Shown one piece after another: positions 18,458 to 27,700 of a stretch of DNA of 64,000 nt. The stretch is from Nostoc sp. RI_552 (lineage in GTDB: Bacteria; Cyanobacteriota; Cyanobacteriia; Cyanobacteriales; Nostocaceae). Positions within the stretch are counted from its first letter, which is position 1; each line of letters starts with the position of its first letter. Location of the stretch: the NCBI GenBank assembly GCA_016124525.1, contig WGNO01000006.1, forward strand, positions 1-64,000, written 5' to 3'. The notes beneath the pieces were generated by a model, which saw nothing but the letters and a program-made list of their open reading frames with translations, did not search any database and had not been told where the DNA came from. Position numbers and translations under genes: made by a program.

Positions 18458-19020
18458 TTGTACAAATGCTCTTGGTGAATATAGGCCATAATGGGGGGGG
18501 TGAGGGCTTGAGTGTCTCCATGTTCACGATATGCTGTGGAAGAAACATCCATACCGGTTAAAGTAGCGATGGCAATTTTGCCACCTAGATTTTCTATTGC
18601 TTCTAAGCTATGGTTAGCTATGGGATGTCCCGGACGTGGTACTACGAGCAGCTGAACTTGGTGTAACAAGTTTTCTATGCGATACCAACGGGGTAATTGA
18701 GGTAATAAGTCGGAACCAATGACTAAGGTAAACTGAGTATCGTCACCCCAACGAGATTTAGCTTTTTCCACTGTTTCCAGGGTTCTAAGGCTACTCAAAT
18801 CCTGTTCTAAAGCAATATTGTGGTTGGGGGTATCCACATCTTCAATCAACAATTGCAGCATTGCGGCTCGATGTTGCAAAGGTGTTTGGTGGGATTTAAA
18901 AGGGTTATCAGCAGCCCAAACTGCTACCCAATCATAACCCTCAGATAACCATCTGAGTATTTTTTGATGTCCAGCGGTGGGTGGGTCAGCACTAGTACCA
19001 AATAAAGCAATTCTCATCAT
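18418..19020 (-). CDS. nadD: nicotinate-nucleotide adenylyltransferase
   Basis: Adenylates nicotinate mononucleotide to deamido-NAD, the substrate of the NadE encoded downstream. The nucleotidyltransferase signature GTSADPPTAGH is at residues 8-18 (the (T/H)xGH motif), with the second ATP-binding motif near the C-terminus (VSSTAYRE, the ISSTxxR type). Length is 200, normal. Two adjacent ATGs (19020 and 19017) can start it. Its 3' end overlaps the regulator gene by 40 bases, so the two are surely one transcript. Confidence 0.93.
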   Translation of the reverse strand: MMRIALFGTSADPPTAGHQKILRWLSEGYDWVAVWAADNPFKSHQTPLQHRAAMLQLLIEDVDTPNHNIALEQDLSSLRTLETVEKAKSRWGDDTQFTLVIGSDLLPQLPRWYRIENLLHQVQLLVVPRPGHPIANHSLEAIENLGGKIAIATLTGMDVSSTAYREHGDTQALTPPIMAYIHQEHLYKCQDTTTKTYQFR

Positions 19021-19063
19021 CTACCCTCACAGTGAAAAACAAATCAACTTTGCTAAATCCTAA

Positions 19064-19300
19064 CTATCTTTGCTTTGGTTGTTGAGTCAATTTTTGCAAA
19101 TTAGCAGAAAGTTTCGCCTCTACCCCAATGGGATTATGGGATGGTGGAGTTTTCTGGGTTGATACTTCCCACAGCTAGAAGCTGGGGAGAACTGTTTTTT
19201 GCCCACTTCCATTGTACAATTAGGGCAAATGTAAGAAGTCTTTCTACTATCTACTTTCTGGAAATATACGCCACCTTTGAAACAACAGTGATGCACAATG
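19064..19300 (-). pseudogene. remnant of the C-terminal part of an IS200/IS605-type TnpB
   Basis: On the minus strand, one frame reads GGVYFQKVDSRKTSYICPNC followed by TMEVGKKQFSP, which is the zinc-ribbon region of TnpB/OrfB proteins. After a frame change the sequence reads SHNPIGVEAKLSANLQKLTQ and ends at a stop at 19064-19066. There is no intact reading frame and no start. It is a decayed insertion-sequence gene, now only the 3' quarter. The exact 5' edge is uncertain. Confidence 0.6.
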
Positions 19301-19641
19301 TGAAAGAATTGTTTCCTTAATGAGTTACACTGAATTGAGTAGGTAGGAGGTGGTGTATGTGGGGGATAATGTGGTCAGAATGCAATGAATAAGCATTGAT
19401 TTGATATGGGGTTGATTTATAATAGACTTTAAGGCTGGTTATGGACTTTGGGGTTAATTTTTAATGGGTGTTGAAGGATTTATATTTGGTGTTTAGTTGG
19501 TTTTAGTGGAAAGTTATAGGTCAAAGAAAACACTTATTTATCACCTCCTGAAAGAAATTATACAGTATATTTATATTTTACATAAGCTCAAGGGGGAAGA
19601 TAAACTCTTTGTGACTAAAGCTACAAATTCCCTACATCCCG

Positions 19642-19845
19642 GTGGCTAAAGCCAGGAGCTTTGGCTGGTTTTCGGGTAAATTACCTCAAAGACAATGTGG
19701 GGATTTAATGTTGTTGGAGGGTATCCACGGGGGTGCTAAAGGTTGGTTAGTTCTTTTTTATCAGTTTCGCCAAGGTATAATTAAGGGGGATGGCAAAAAC
19801 ACCAGGGAGAGAGTAAAAAAATGGTTGGAACAGTATTGTGAATAA
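19642..19845 (+). CDS. doubtful small ORF in a decayed region
   Basis: 67 codons reading MAKARSFGWFSGK and ending RVKKWLEQYCE. Its start overlaps a hairpin (GGCTAAAGCC with GGAGCTTTGGCT nearby, 19640-19667) that resembles the imperfect stems at IS200/IS605 ends. It has no recognised family and no clear ribosome binding site. It may be the 3' end of a broken gene. The rest of the 19301-20016 stretch holds AT-rich sequence with nothing else I can support. Confidence 0.2.
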   Translation: MAKARSFGWFSGKLPQRQCGDLMLLEGIHGGAKGWLVLFYQFRQGIIKGDGKNTRERVKKWLEQYCE

Positions 19846-20032
19846 TCTTTGTTTGATACTTTAACCATTTGTACTATTTAATGTAATTTAACCTTGGGTG
19901 GAAGTTTTTACAGTGCCTATTTTTACAGTTACTAAATTATCTGACGGTTTTTTAAGGTTCAAATCCTTGTCAATAATCTAAAGCCTTGAATTTTTTAAAA
20001 CTGCTGACCCCTGTACCTTAAATTCTAGAAAT

Positions 20033-20171
20033 GTTGACTGTTGACTGTCCAAGTTGTGCATCGGTGATACAAAATTTGAGCAATTAATGACTTTATTCTT
20101 AATAGACAATGAACTTTATCTGGGTAAAACGCAAAAATTGTAAATTTTTATTGCAGGATTCAACACTTCTG
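20033..20171 (+). mobile_element. family B short mobile repeat, copy B2, with flanking duplication
   Basis: The GTTGACT heptads start at 20033 and the element ends CACTTCTG at 20171. CTTAAATTCTAG occurs at 20017-20028 and again at 20172-20183 (12 identical bases; 9 if the element begins TAGAAAT). The right copy contains the stop codon of the neighbouring minus-strand gene, so insertion happened exactly at that gene's end. Confidence 0.85.
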
Positions 20172-20179
20172 CTTAAATT

Positions 20180-20683
20180 CTAGTTGTTTTTTAACTTCTT
20201 GTATTCTTGAATCATGGTTTTGAAAAAATCATAATCTTCTTTGAAATTCTGGTGTTTTACTTCCCAGTTTATTTTTTTGTTTTCCACTTTAAACATATCA
20301 GGTTCTAGGTCTTCTAGATAAAAGTTCAAAGTACGTTCTTTAAGAAACTGAAAGTACTCTTCCCTTATTTCTATGGCTTTTAACCGACTATCTTTTAGTA
20401 TTTTTAACCCTTTTTTATATGTAACAAACTGGTGTTGATGAGCATCAGAATCTTTGATAACTTGAGTTAATGATTCAATTTTTTGAATTTCACTATTCAT
20501 GTTAACAAATTCTTTATACAAAGTTTTTAAGTAACTTATTTCCGTAATTCTGTAGTTATTATTGGATATAATTAGTCTTCGAGGAACCATGTTAATAAAA
20601 ATTGTGGATTCTATACCAATAATTGATTCTACAAAAATCTCGAATAGTTCTTTTAAATTATAATTAATATTAGTATCACCCAT
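20180..20683 (-). CDS. AT-rich hypothetical protein with helical, coiled-coil character
   Basis: 167 residues, not recognised. It is rich in Lys, Glu, Ile and Asn, with long charged helices (for example NSEIQKIESLTQVIKDSDAHQHQFV and QNFKEDYDFFKTMIQEYKKL). No membrane segment or catalytic motif is visible. Base composition is clearly more AT-rich than the housekeeping neighbours, suggesting acquired DNA. The surroundings are decayed mobile DNA. A family B element sits at its very 3' end with its duplication spanning the stop codon, but the coding frame is not disturbed. A perfect 19-base palindrome lies 77 bases upstream of the start. Confidence 0.5.
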   Translation of the reverse strand: MGDTNINYNLKELFEIFVESIIGIESTIFINMVPRRLIISNNNYRITEISYLKTLYKEFVNMNSEIQKIESLTQVIKDSDAHQHQFVTYKKGLKILKDSRLKAIEIREEYFQFLKERTLNFYLEDLEPDMFKVENKKINWEVKHQNFKEDYDFFKTMIQEYKKLKNN

Positions 20684-20759
20684 GGTAAACTTACCTTATT
20701 ATAGTCAAATATGACTAAATGTTCAGTAACTAGGTTAGCTTAGTAACAGCTTTGTTGTT

Positions 20760-20778
20760 AAACTAAACGGTTTAGTTT
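20760..20778. promoter_or_regulatory. perfect 19-bp palindrome upstream of the AT-rich hypothetical gene
   Basis: AAACTAAAC-G-GTTTAGTTT, fully self-complementary around one base. It is 77 bases upstream of the minus-strand gene start, so an operator is possible. A second short stem, TAGTCA/TGACTA, lies nearer the start at about 20701-20716. Confidence 0.45.
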
Positions 20779-21512
20779 TATATAACTTTTGAACCGTTGC
20801 CACAATGCAACCACAATGTACAATAACCGTATAAGTGTTAGGGTAAAACTGGGGCAAGGACAAGATAGGTGCAAAGTTGATCACGACGTAAAATTTTGTA
20901 AACTAGCGTTAAAGGGAGAGGGGAAATATTTCTGTCCAAAAGAAGTAGAGGCGATGCTCAAAGCAGCGCGTTGAATTGCAAGGTACAAAGTTTGAGATGC
21001 AGCGATTATTTTACTGATGTTTCCCCATGGGCTAGGTACCAATAAAGTTAAATTATTGCAAACATAGCGGAAGAAGTATTGCAGATATTTACAATATGTT
21101 GCGGTTTTCAGTTACAGCGCATTTTATCTGAGTAGGTAGGCGGGGAAGATGCCATTAATGTCAAGTTAAGAAAAATGAATTTATGCCAAGAGTGGGAAGC
21201 TAAATGGTAAAAGTCAACACAAAGACGAAATAAATGGTGTTGAGCATTGGTGGTGACAATTAAAAGCATTCCTGAAACTATTTTCTCCAAAAACTGCATC
21301 TGGAGTCCATGGTCTAATTAAAATAGCACTTGAATTAATTAGTACTGAGCATCTCAGAAATGGGTTTACAAATTCCCGCCATTATACCTTATAAACCTCG
21401 AATTTGACATAATTTTGGTGTTTGTTGTAACATAGATTTTAGTTAAGCGGGTTGAATATGTAAATTTTCACACCGCAGACACTATTAATTTTACCAATTA
21501 AGGATTGACTTT
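20779..21512. other. degenerate region with small ORF scraps
   Basis: No intact gene is supported. A 61-codon plus-strand frame at 20789-20974 is unrecognised. A block with GGCGGGGAAGATGCC at 21139-21153 is a worn family A copy. A plus-strand frame from about 21267 to 21391 reads well (SGVHGLIKIALELISTEHL) but has a stop just upstream and no start, so it looks like the 3' end of a lost gene that I do not recognise. Confidence 0.4.
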
Positions 21513-22445
21513 ATGGTTACCCTTGCAGGGAATTACAATACCTCTGGCTCTGCTTTGGGTGTGCAAGTATTGGGGAACTACGCCTATGTGGATGATGAGA
21601 GTGCAGGATTGCAAATTATCGATGTGAGTGAGTTTATTCCCTCAATAGGAATATTCGCCCCCACCAACATCACACAATTGGAAGGAAACATCGGAACCAC
21701 CCCCTTTACCTTCACAGTGACCCGCACTGGAGACACCACAGGTATCACCACTGCTAACTGGGAAGTCACAGCTACAGGAGCCAATGGCGTTAACGCCGAG
21801 GACTTCGGGGGAAACCTCCCCACGGGTACTGTCACCTTTGCACCTGGGGAAACATCTCAGGTAATTACAGTGAATGTCAGTGGTGACACGGTGGTGGAAC
21901 CGGATGAGACTTTTACTGTTACTTTATCTAACCCCAGTAACGCCACTATTAGCAACAGTACTGGTACGGGAACCATTAGTAATGAGGATACACCACCAGT
22001 GGTGAGGGATGGCCAACAAATTACATCATTAGATAATTTAATGGTCTTTCCCGGTGGTAATGTATCTATTCCCCTGTTCTACAACACCTCCACTGGTGAC
22101 AACACCCTGACCGGCATTAGTCTGCGGTTGCACTACAATTCTAATGAATTGAATTTTCAAACTGTAGAAAATCTGTTTAATAACAATCTATTCGTTCCAG
22201 TGGAAGACCTAGCTGATGGTAGTAACCTAGACAAGGATTCCCAAAGCGATCGCTATATTCAATTTGGCTATGCTGACTTTGGTGGTAACTGGCCTAACCA
22301 AACCCTACCGTTAAAGTTAGGGGATTTTAAGTTTACCACCACTGAAAACTTTGCTGGAACTCAACTTAATCTTACTTCCGATAATTTAGCCCCTGATTAT
22401 GGCCTAGAAGCAGACCCGATTTTAGTCAGTAAGCAGTGCTTATAG
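21513..22445 (+). pseudogene. fragment of a Calx-beta-containing surface or calcium-binding protein
   Basis: 310 codons. Residues 1-40 are one LVIVD-type beta-propeller repeat (GNYAYVDDESAGLQIIDVSE), which normally occurs in long arrays. Residues 48-155 are a Calx-beta domain (FTVTRTGDTTGITTANWEVT ... VEPDETFTVTLSNPSNATIS). Residues 165-300 look like a cohesin-type beta-sandwich (GGNVSIPLFYNTSTGDNTLTGISLRLHYN). The protein starts in mid-repeat with no signal peptide and stops abruptly in what should be a longer C-terminus. I read it as an internal fragment of a large extracellular protein. AAGGA upstream of the ATG means residual translation is possible. Confidence 0.6.
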
Positions 22446-22477
22446 TTTATGCTTGTATTACCTTTGCGCTTGCTACA

Positions 22478-22523
22478 TTTATGATATTAAGGTTTGTAAT
22501 TTATTTACTTAAAAAGTGCTGTA
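22478..22523 (+). repeat. worn 3' half of a family A repeat
   Basis: TTTATGATATTAAGGTTTGTAATT and the tail AAAAAGTGCTGTAA follow the second half of family A, most closely copy A4. The first half is absent. Confidence 0.4.
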
Positions 22524-22587
22524 AGTAACAATATTGATATTAGATTAGATACATCACTATTCAAGCGGCTCGAATAAGGAGTCTTTT

Positions 22588-22749
22588 ATGGCTATTACCA
22601 AAGTATTAGCGGAGATGACGAAATCAATTTCCGAAGGTTTGCGGATTGTAGTGACAGATGTGATGAGGATTTTTAGTCCCAGCGATGATGAGTATCCCAT
22701 GATTGGTGTACAGCCTTTTAGCGGTGAAATTTATAGGAAAATAGGCTGA
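22588..22749 (+). CDS. 53-residue small protein with a strong ribosome binding site
   Basis: ATG 22588 is preceded by AAGGAG at seven bases, the best Shine-Dalgarno in this part of the window. The product begins MAITKVLAEMTKSISEGLRI, has an amphipathic N-terminal helix, then an acidic Ser/Asp turn (SPSDDEYP) and the tail IGVQPFSGEIYRKIG. It looks like a small conserved cyanobacterial protein, but I cannot name it. It stands alone on the plus strand, convergent with drmB, 105 bases from the drmB stop. Confidence 0.55.
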   Translation: MAITKVLAEMTKSISEGLRIVVTDVMRIFSPSDDEYPMIGVQPFSGEIYRKIG

Positions 22750-22854
22750 AAATCCTTGGGGTATTGTGGTGGAATTGTGAAAAAGTCTCTTTGTACTGGT
22801 AACCATGGATGTGGCTGTGGGTGTAAGTTCCAAGGAGATGTGAATGCAGGGATA

Positions 22855-24705
22855 TTAGTCAAAGAACTCTGCGCCTAGTTTTTCTACGGTGGATATTACT
22901 AAGGCTCTGTCTAGAAATTCGTTGCGGCGTTCGCAGGATGTTTCTGCAATGAGCAAGCATCCGTGACAAGCACAGCCGTGTAAAAAGCGTTCTTCTTCTT
23001 CGTTATCTGGTCGGTGTTGGGCGCATACTGGGTCGTTGGAGCATAATTTTCCTTGCTCTAGGGCTAGTTCTAGATGGTGTTCAATGCGTTTACCAACTTC
23101 TACTAGTCCGCCTAATGTTCCTTCTGATCCGGATGAGCCTGTGTATAATAGAATGCCGTAACCTGCGTTGCTGGCATAAATGCGTTCGCGGATGGAGCTA
23201 GCAGCGTAGCCACATTCTAGGGATACTGCCATAATTAGTAGGTGTGATAACGAATGGAGCATGGTATACTGAACTCCAGGGAATTTGATTTTTTGTTTTT
23301 CTTGGTCTATGCCTTTACGGGCACACCAAATGTCAAATCCTCTGGAAAGTTCTCTGGCGCGCTCTTTCACTGGGGGGCGATGAAACCAACGGTCAATTGC
23401 TTGTTGACGAAAGGCAATGAATATGCCTTCCCCTTTGTTTTCTATAGCTGGAACCCAGTTGTGTTGTGTGTCTAGGGCTGCTCGGCGGACGTTAATATCA
23501 AGTTCGCCGTCTATGTCTGGCATTTCGGCTTCAAAGCGGGTAAAGCCTACTTGAGCAATGACTTCTCGTAGGCGGTGGACTAAAACAATTCTTTCAATAC
23601 AAGCAGAAAATTTGGGCTGTAGGTGATCCAAGGTGCGTGATGTGGCATAAAAGTCGCTTTCTGGTATGTCTTCGCCAACTTCCACCGGGCTGGAAAGTAG
23701 TGTTTCAATTTCTACTTGCTTAATGCTTTTAAGTATTTTTACTTGCCCGCTTTGTCGCCGTTGCACTTCTTGCCAAACTGCTTCATTGCTGAATTTTTCC
23801 AGGGCTGCGGCTACTTTGTGTTTTTTGCGCTCTTTTTGAATTTCGCTGGTGCTTTCTGCATATTGGAGAAAGTCATCATACACTGCATTGACGGCTTGTT
23901 GTAAAGGTGCATCGGAGTCAGGAAGGGAAATTACGCTGAGATGTTGAGAAAAGTAAGCGTTGCTGGCTGACCTGACTAATAAACGATTGTATTCTGGTTC
24001 GCCGGTGGATTGACGAATACAGTAAGGTTCCTGGGAACCTGGGTCAGGTTTTAGCCAGGGGCGATGGCCTTGACATGGACCTAAAACTTTACCGTTGGGG
24101 ACTTTAGCATTGGCTAGGGGGCGGCGCTGTCCGCAACTTTCGCAACGGACGTAAATTTCAGCGAAATCATTACCAGAACCGGCTTCGTCTAACCACAGGG
24201 GACCTCTGCATTGTTTTTCTGTATTGGAATGTAGGAAGTAAATCCAATCAATATCGCTGATATGTCCGTTGACGCAGGCTTGGACAAAGCGGATGGGTAC
24301 AACCGGGACTTTCTTTCTGCGAGAATCGAGATATTGACCATTGGTTAAATTAGACCAGGGTATTAGGGGACGGGTGCGGTATGTTTTTTTGGTTTTGGTA
24401 TCTTCCCAGGTTTTTTTGACTTGGGCTAAAAACCAGGTGGGAAAGATGAAAACATCAATTCCTGTGGGGGTACCTTGAAAGTCTTGTTGGTCTATGGGGG
24501 GTGCATATAATTTGATTTCGGGAACTTGCAAAACCTCTGCAACTCTAGCTGCTAAACGTTCTTCGTGGATGAGTTTTTTTTCACCACGCCAATGACTTAA
24601 GCCACCAATTAAAACGGAATGTTTAGGTAAATCTACCATGGCACCTGGTCCAAAGGAAGAAAGCATTTGACTTTGGCGTAGTTGTCCGACTGGGGGATTA
24701 CTCAT
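22855..24705 (-). CDS. drmB: DISARM protein DrmB (DUF1998 domain)
   Basis: One of the core DISARM proteins; with DrmA it forms the complex that engages unmethylated or single-stranded-end phage DNA. The N-terminus is the family opening (GQLRQSQMLSSFGPGAMVDL). Mid-protein CxxC pairs (CESCGQRRP) and the C-terminal DUF1998 block (LHSLSHLLIMAVSLECGYAA, YTGSSGSEGTLGGL, then the cysteine-rich CSNDPVCAQH and CACHGCLLIAETSCERRN) suggest bound zinc. Length is 616 residues, as expected. The start is ATG 24705, with GAGGAA nine bases upstream, and overlaps the drmA stop by four bases, so the two are translationally coupled. It is the last gene of the operon; drmC, which often follows, is absent. Confidence 0.92.
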   Translation of the reverse strand: MSNPPVGQLRQSQMLSSFGPGAMVDLPKHSVLIGGLSHWRGEKKLIHEERLAARVAEVLQVPEIKLYAPPIDQQDFQGTPTGIDVFIFPTWFLAQVKKTWEDTKTKKTYRTRPLIPWSNLTNGQYLDSRRKKVPVVPIRFVQACVNGHISDIDWIYFLHSNTEKQCRGPLWLDEAGSGNDFAEIYVRCESCGQRRPLANAKVPNGKVLGPCQGHRPWLKPDPGSQEPYCIRQSTGEPEYNRLLVRSASNAYFSQHLSVISLPDSDAPLQQAVNAVYDDFLQYAESTSEIQKERKKHKVAAALEKFSNEAVWQEVQRRQSGQVKILKSIKQVEIETLLSSPVEVGEDIPESDFYATSRTLDHLQPKFSACIERIVLVHRLREVIAQVGFTRFEAEMPDIDGELDINVRRAALDTQHNWVPAIENKGEGIFIAFRQQAIDRWFHRPPVKERARELSRGFDIWCARKGIDQEKQKIKFPGVQYTMLHSLSHLLIMAVSLECGYAASSIRERIYASNAGYGILLYTGSSGSEGTLGGLVEVGKRIEHHLELALEQGKLCSNDPVCAQHRPDNEEEERFLHGCACHGCLLIAETSCERRNEFLDRALVISTVEKLGAEFFD

Positions 24706-27700
24706 GTTTGTGATTCCTCTATTTCTTGTCCGTGGAAATTAATTAACCGTAAATTAACCATTGGTTCTACGTCGCGCAAGCTACGCTGGGCTTTGAATCT
24801 TTTTTTGATTTCTGGGGGTTGGTTATCTAGCTCTGGGTCTAGGGGGTTGAATATCAGTGGTGGTGCTTCTCCCACTTCTCGTTGATATTGGAGGCGGTTT
24901 TTTTCATCAGCAGTACTGTTCCACAGGTCGAGCAATTCTTTTACTCGTGCTGCAACTTTTTGACGTGTTTGTTCAGAATCATTTTCTTGGTTTTTACACA
25001 ATTGTGCTCGTTGGGCTATGGTATCAATAACAAAATTTAATTCTTGGCGATATTTAGTAATATTGAAGGCGTGGGTGGGTGCTGTCATTCCTGGATGTCC
25101 CAGTCGGGCTAAAGCAACAGTAATGGCTGCAAGACCTCGGTCAATGGCCCGGGGTGAAAAAGGTGTGACGCTACTGGCTTCTACGTCTCGGTAGAATGTT
25201 GCGTGCCAAGCACAAAAGCGTTCATAATGGGAGCGATCGCGTGGACGATGAATGTTGAGTAAAGTAATTACTAATCCTGGTTTCTGGTCATCTCGTCCTA
25301 CACGACTGGTGGCTTGGATATATTCAGCGGCTGTTTTAGGTTGACCGAGAACTACCATTAAACCGAGGCGGGTAATATCCAAACCGACGGAAATCATGTT
25401 AGTGGCTAAGACAACATCGATTTTTTCTTGTTGGCTAAAGGTTAATTCCATGCGTCGTTTTGTGTTTGCAATTTGATTCGTGGTAATACGAGAGGTTAAT
25501 TCTTCTGGTTCGTCGTCTATTTCTCGGTCTGCAAATAAACCTGATGTTTCATTAACTCGCCGACGACGGCTATGGTAAGCAAGGCGAGATTTAACTTCGT
25601 CTTCAACAATTCGCCGACTACCACCAAGTTCCTGCAAGGAGTTAAAGTAGCCTAGTAAGGTCATGTAGGGGTCTGCTGGGTTTTCGGGATTTTTATTTCC
25701 TCCTAGATTTAACCATTGTTTTTGGGCTGCGCCTAATAATGCTAAATAAGTTCGTAGTAATACCACTTTAGCGCTGCGTCCTTGGGCTGCGATTCCTACA
25801 TAGGTGCGGCCGTTTTTTTCAGTGATGGGGACGGTTTTGGCAAAAAATGAGTCGCGTCTGTCTGGTCCTGGTGGGGGAAATATGCTGACTTCGTTACGTC
25901 CAAATAATGCTTGAATTTGTTTGTTGGCGCGGCGAACTGTGGCGGTGGAAGCGATTATTTTGGGAAGAATTTTGTGATTGTTTTTTTGTTGGGTGGATAA
26001 AGCATCTATGGCGGTTTCGTAGAGTCCGACCATTGTTCCTAGGGGGCCAGAAATTAAATGTAATTCGTCTTGAATAATTAAATCTGGTGGTGGTAAATGA
26101 TTCCCTAGAGGTTTCCCTTTGTTGAGTTGAGTAGGTCCATAGAAACCATCTTGATCGTGGCGGTCTACTTTTCCAAATAATGTACCTGTTTCTCCTACCC
26201 AAGGTAACATAGCAAATTTATCCACTGTGGAAATGATAAAGCAAGGCAAGCGGCGATATATGACTTCATCCACCGCTACTATTGGTAAAGAAGAATCTCC
26301 ATGAAAATCACAGCTGCGATTACAACAGGTTATTTCTAAATTAATTGGTCGCTGAGGAGTGGGTTTTAACTGAAAACAAATGGGTTTTAATTTTGTCCCA
26401 CACCAAGGACAATTTTCTATGGGGATGGGTGATGGTGCTTTGGTGGAGTTGTCGCGTTGAAAAGCAATGGTTCTTTCTCTAGCGCTGTTTTCGTTTCTTT
26501 CTCCTGCTTTACCCATGCGGTTAGGGGTGGCTTTTTCTCCTACCCATAGGCCAATTTCAAATGGCCAGGTTCCCAATTGCTGAGGATTTTTACGTCTTTC
26601 TAACTCTAGGGCGCAAATCATTGTGGCTCCTCGTCCTAATTGGTCGAGAGTTAACAACCGCAGTGTATAGCGCATTAAAACGCTTACTCCAGCTGATTTG
26701 ACTCCAGGATAACGGAGTCGGCGTAAAACTAGGGTAAAAGCAGCGATTCCTAAATAGGCTTCGGTTTTTCCACCGCCTGTGGGAAAAAACAATAAATCTA
26801 CTACAGGGCGATGGCTGCTTTCCCCTTGGGCTATTCCTACTAAGTTCATTAGCAAAAAGGCTAATTGAAAGAGTCGCCATTGAGGTGGTGCTACTGATGA
26901 AGGGGTGATGTTTTTGTTGTGGGTGTTACGTTGGCGAATGGCTGTGGCTATGGCTTTGTTGGCCATGGAAAAAGCAGTGAATATTTGGGGGTCTTGTAAT
27001 GCTAGGATACCTGCGTGGATTCGCTGGTTGGCGATTTGACAATTGCGGATAAGCAAATTAAAAGTTTCATCTTGTCCTGTGCTTTGTGTGGAAAACTCAC
27101 TGGTTTGTTGAGCAATCCACTGGTTATAAGCATCTACCAGGGGAAAAAGCATTTTTTGTAATGCTTGTGGAGTGGAAGCGTGGGCTAGGGCTTCCATGTT
27201 CAGTTCTACGTTATTAACTTGGGTGGGTATGACCTTTTCTACATCAGCTTTAGGTATCCATGCGGTGCTTACTTGTTGACAGTTACCGTTAGTGTCGGTA
27301 AGAGCAATAACAGAAACATTGTGACCTACAGCATATTCATAATCGTGACGGTATTGTAAATCAGCTACGTTTTCGTCCCAATCTTCGTTGTTACCACCTC
27401 GGAGATTAGGACGGGGTACTAATGGTTGGGGAGTGTGGATGGTTAAACAAGTTTGAAAGGTGTAGGTGGTATCTTTGTTGTTTTCTGGGGTAGAAAAGCG
27501 ATTATTAACCAAAAATACAGAAACGGAACCTGTACCAGGGGGTATTAAGTTATTATTACTGACGGGACGAAGGGAAACTACGAGCTGTAAGCCGTCGGTG
27601 TCTGGTATGGGAATTATTTTTGGTAATTGATTGTAGTTGGAAAATAATTCTGTTAAAGAAACAGGGATTTTTGCTTCACGGGGAATGCGTTTCCAGGAAC

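Noticed and set aside
19940-19975. T-loop-like GGTTCAAATCC suggesting a tRNA
   Set aside because: No matching acceptor stem, D-arm or anticodon arm can be drawn around it.
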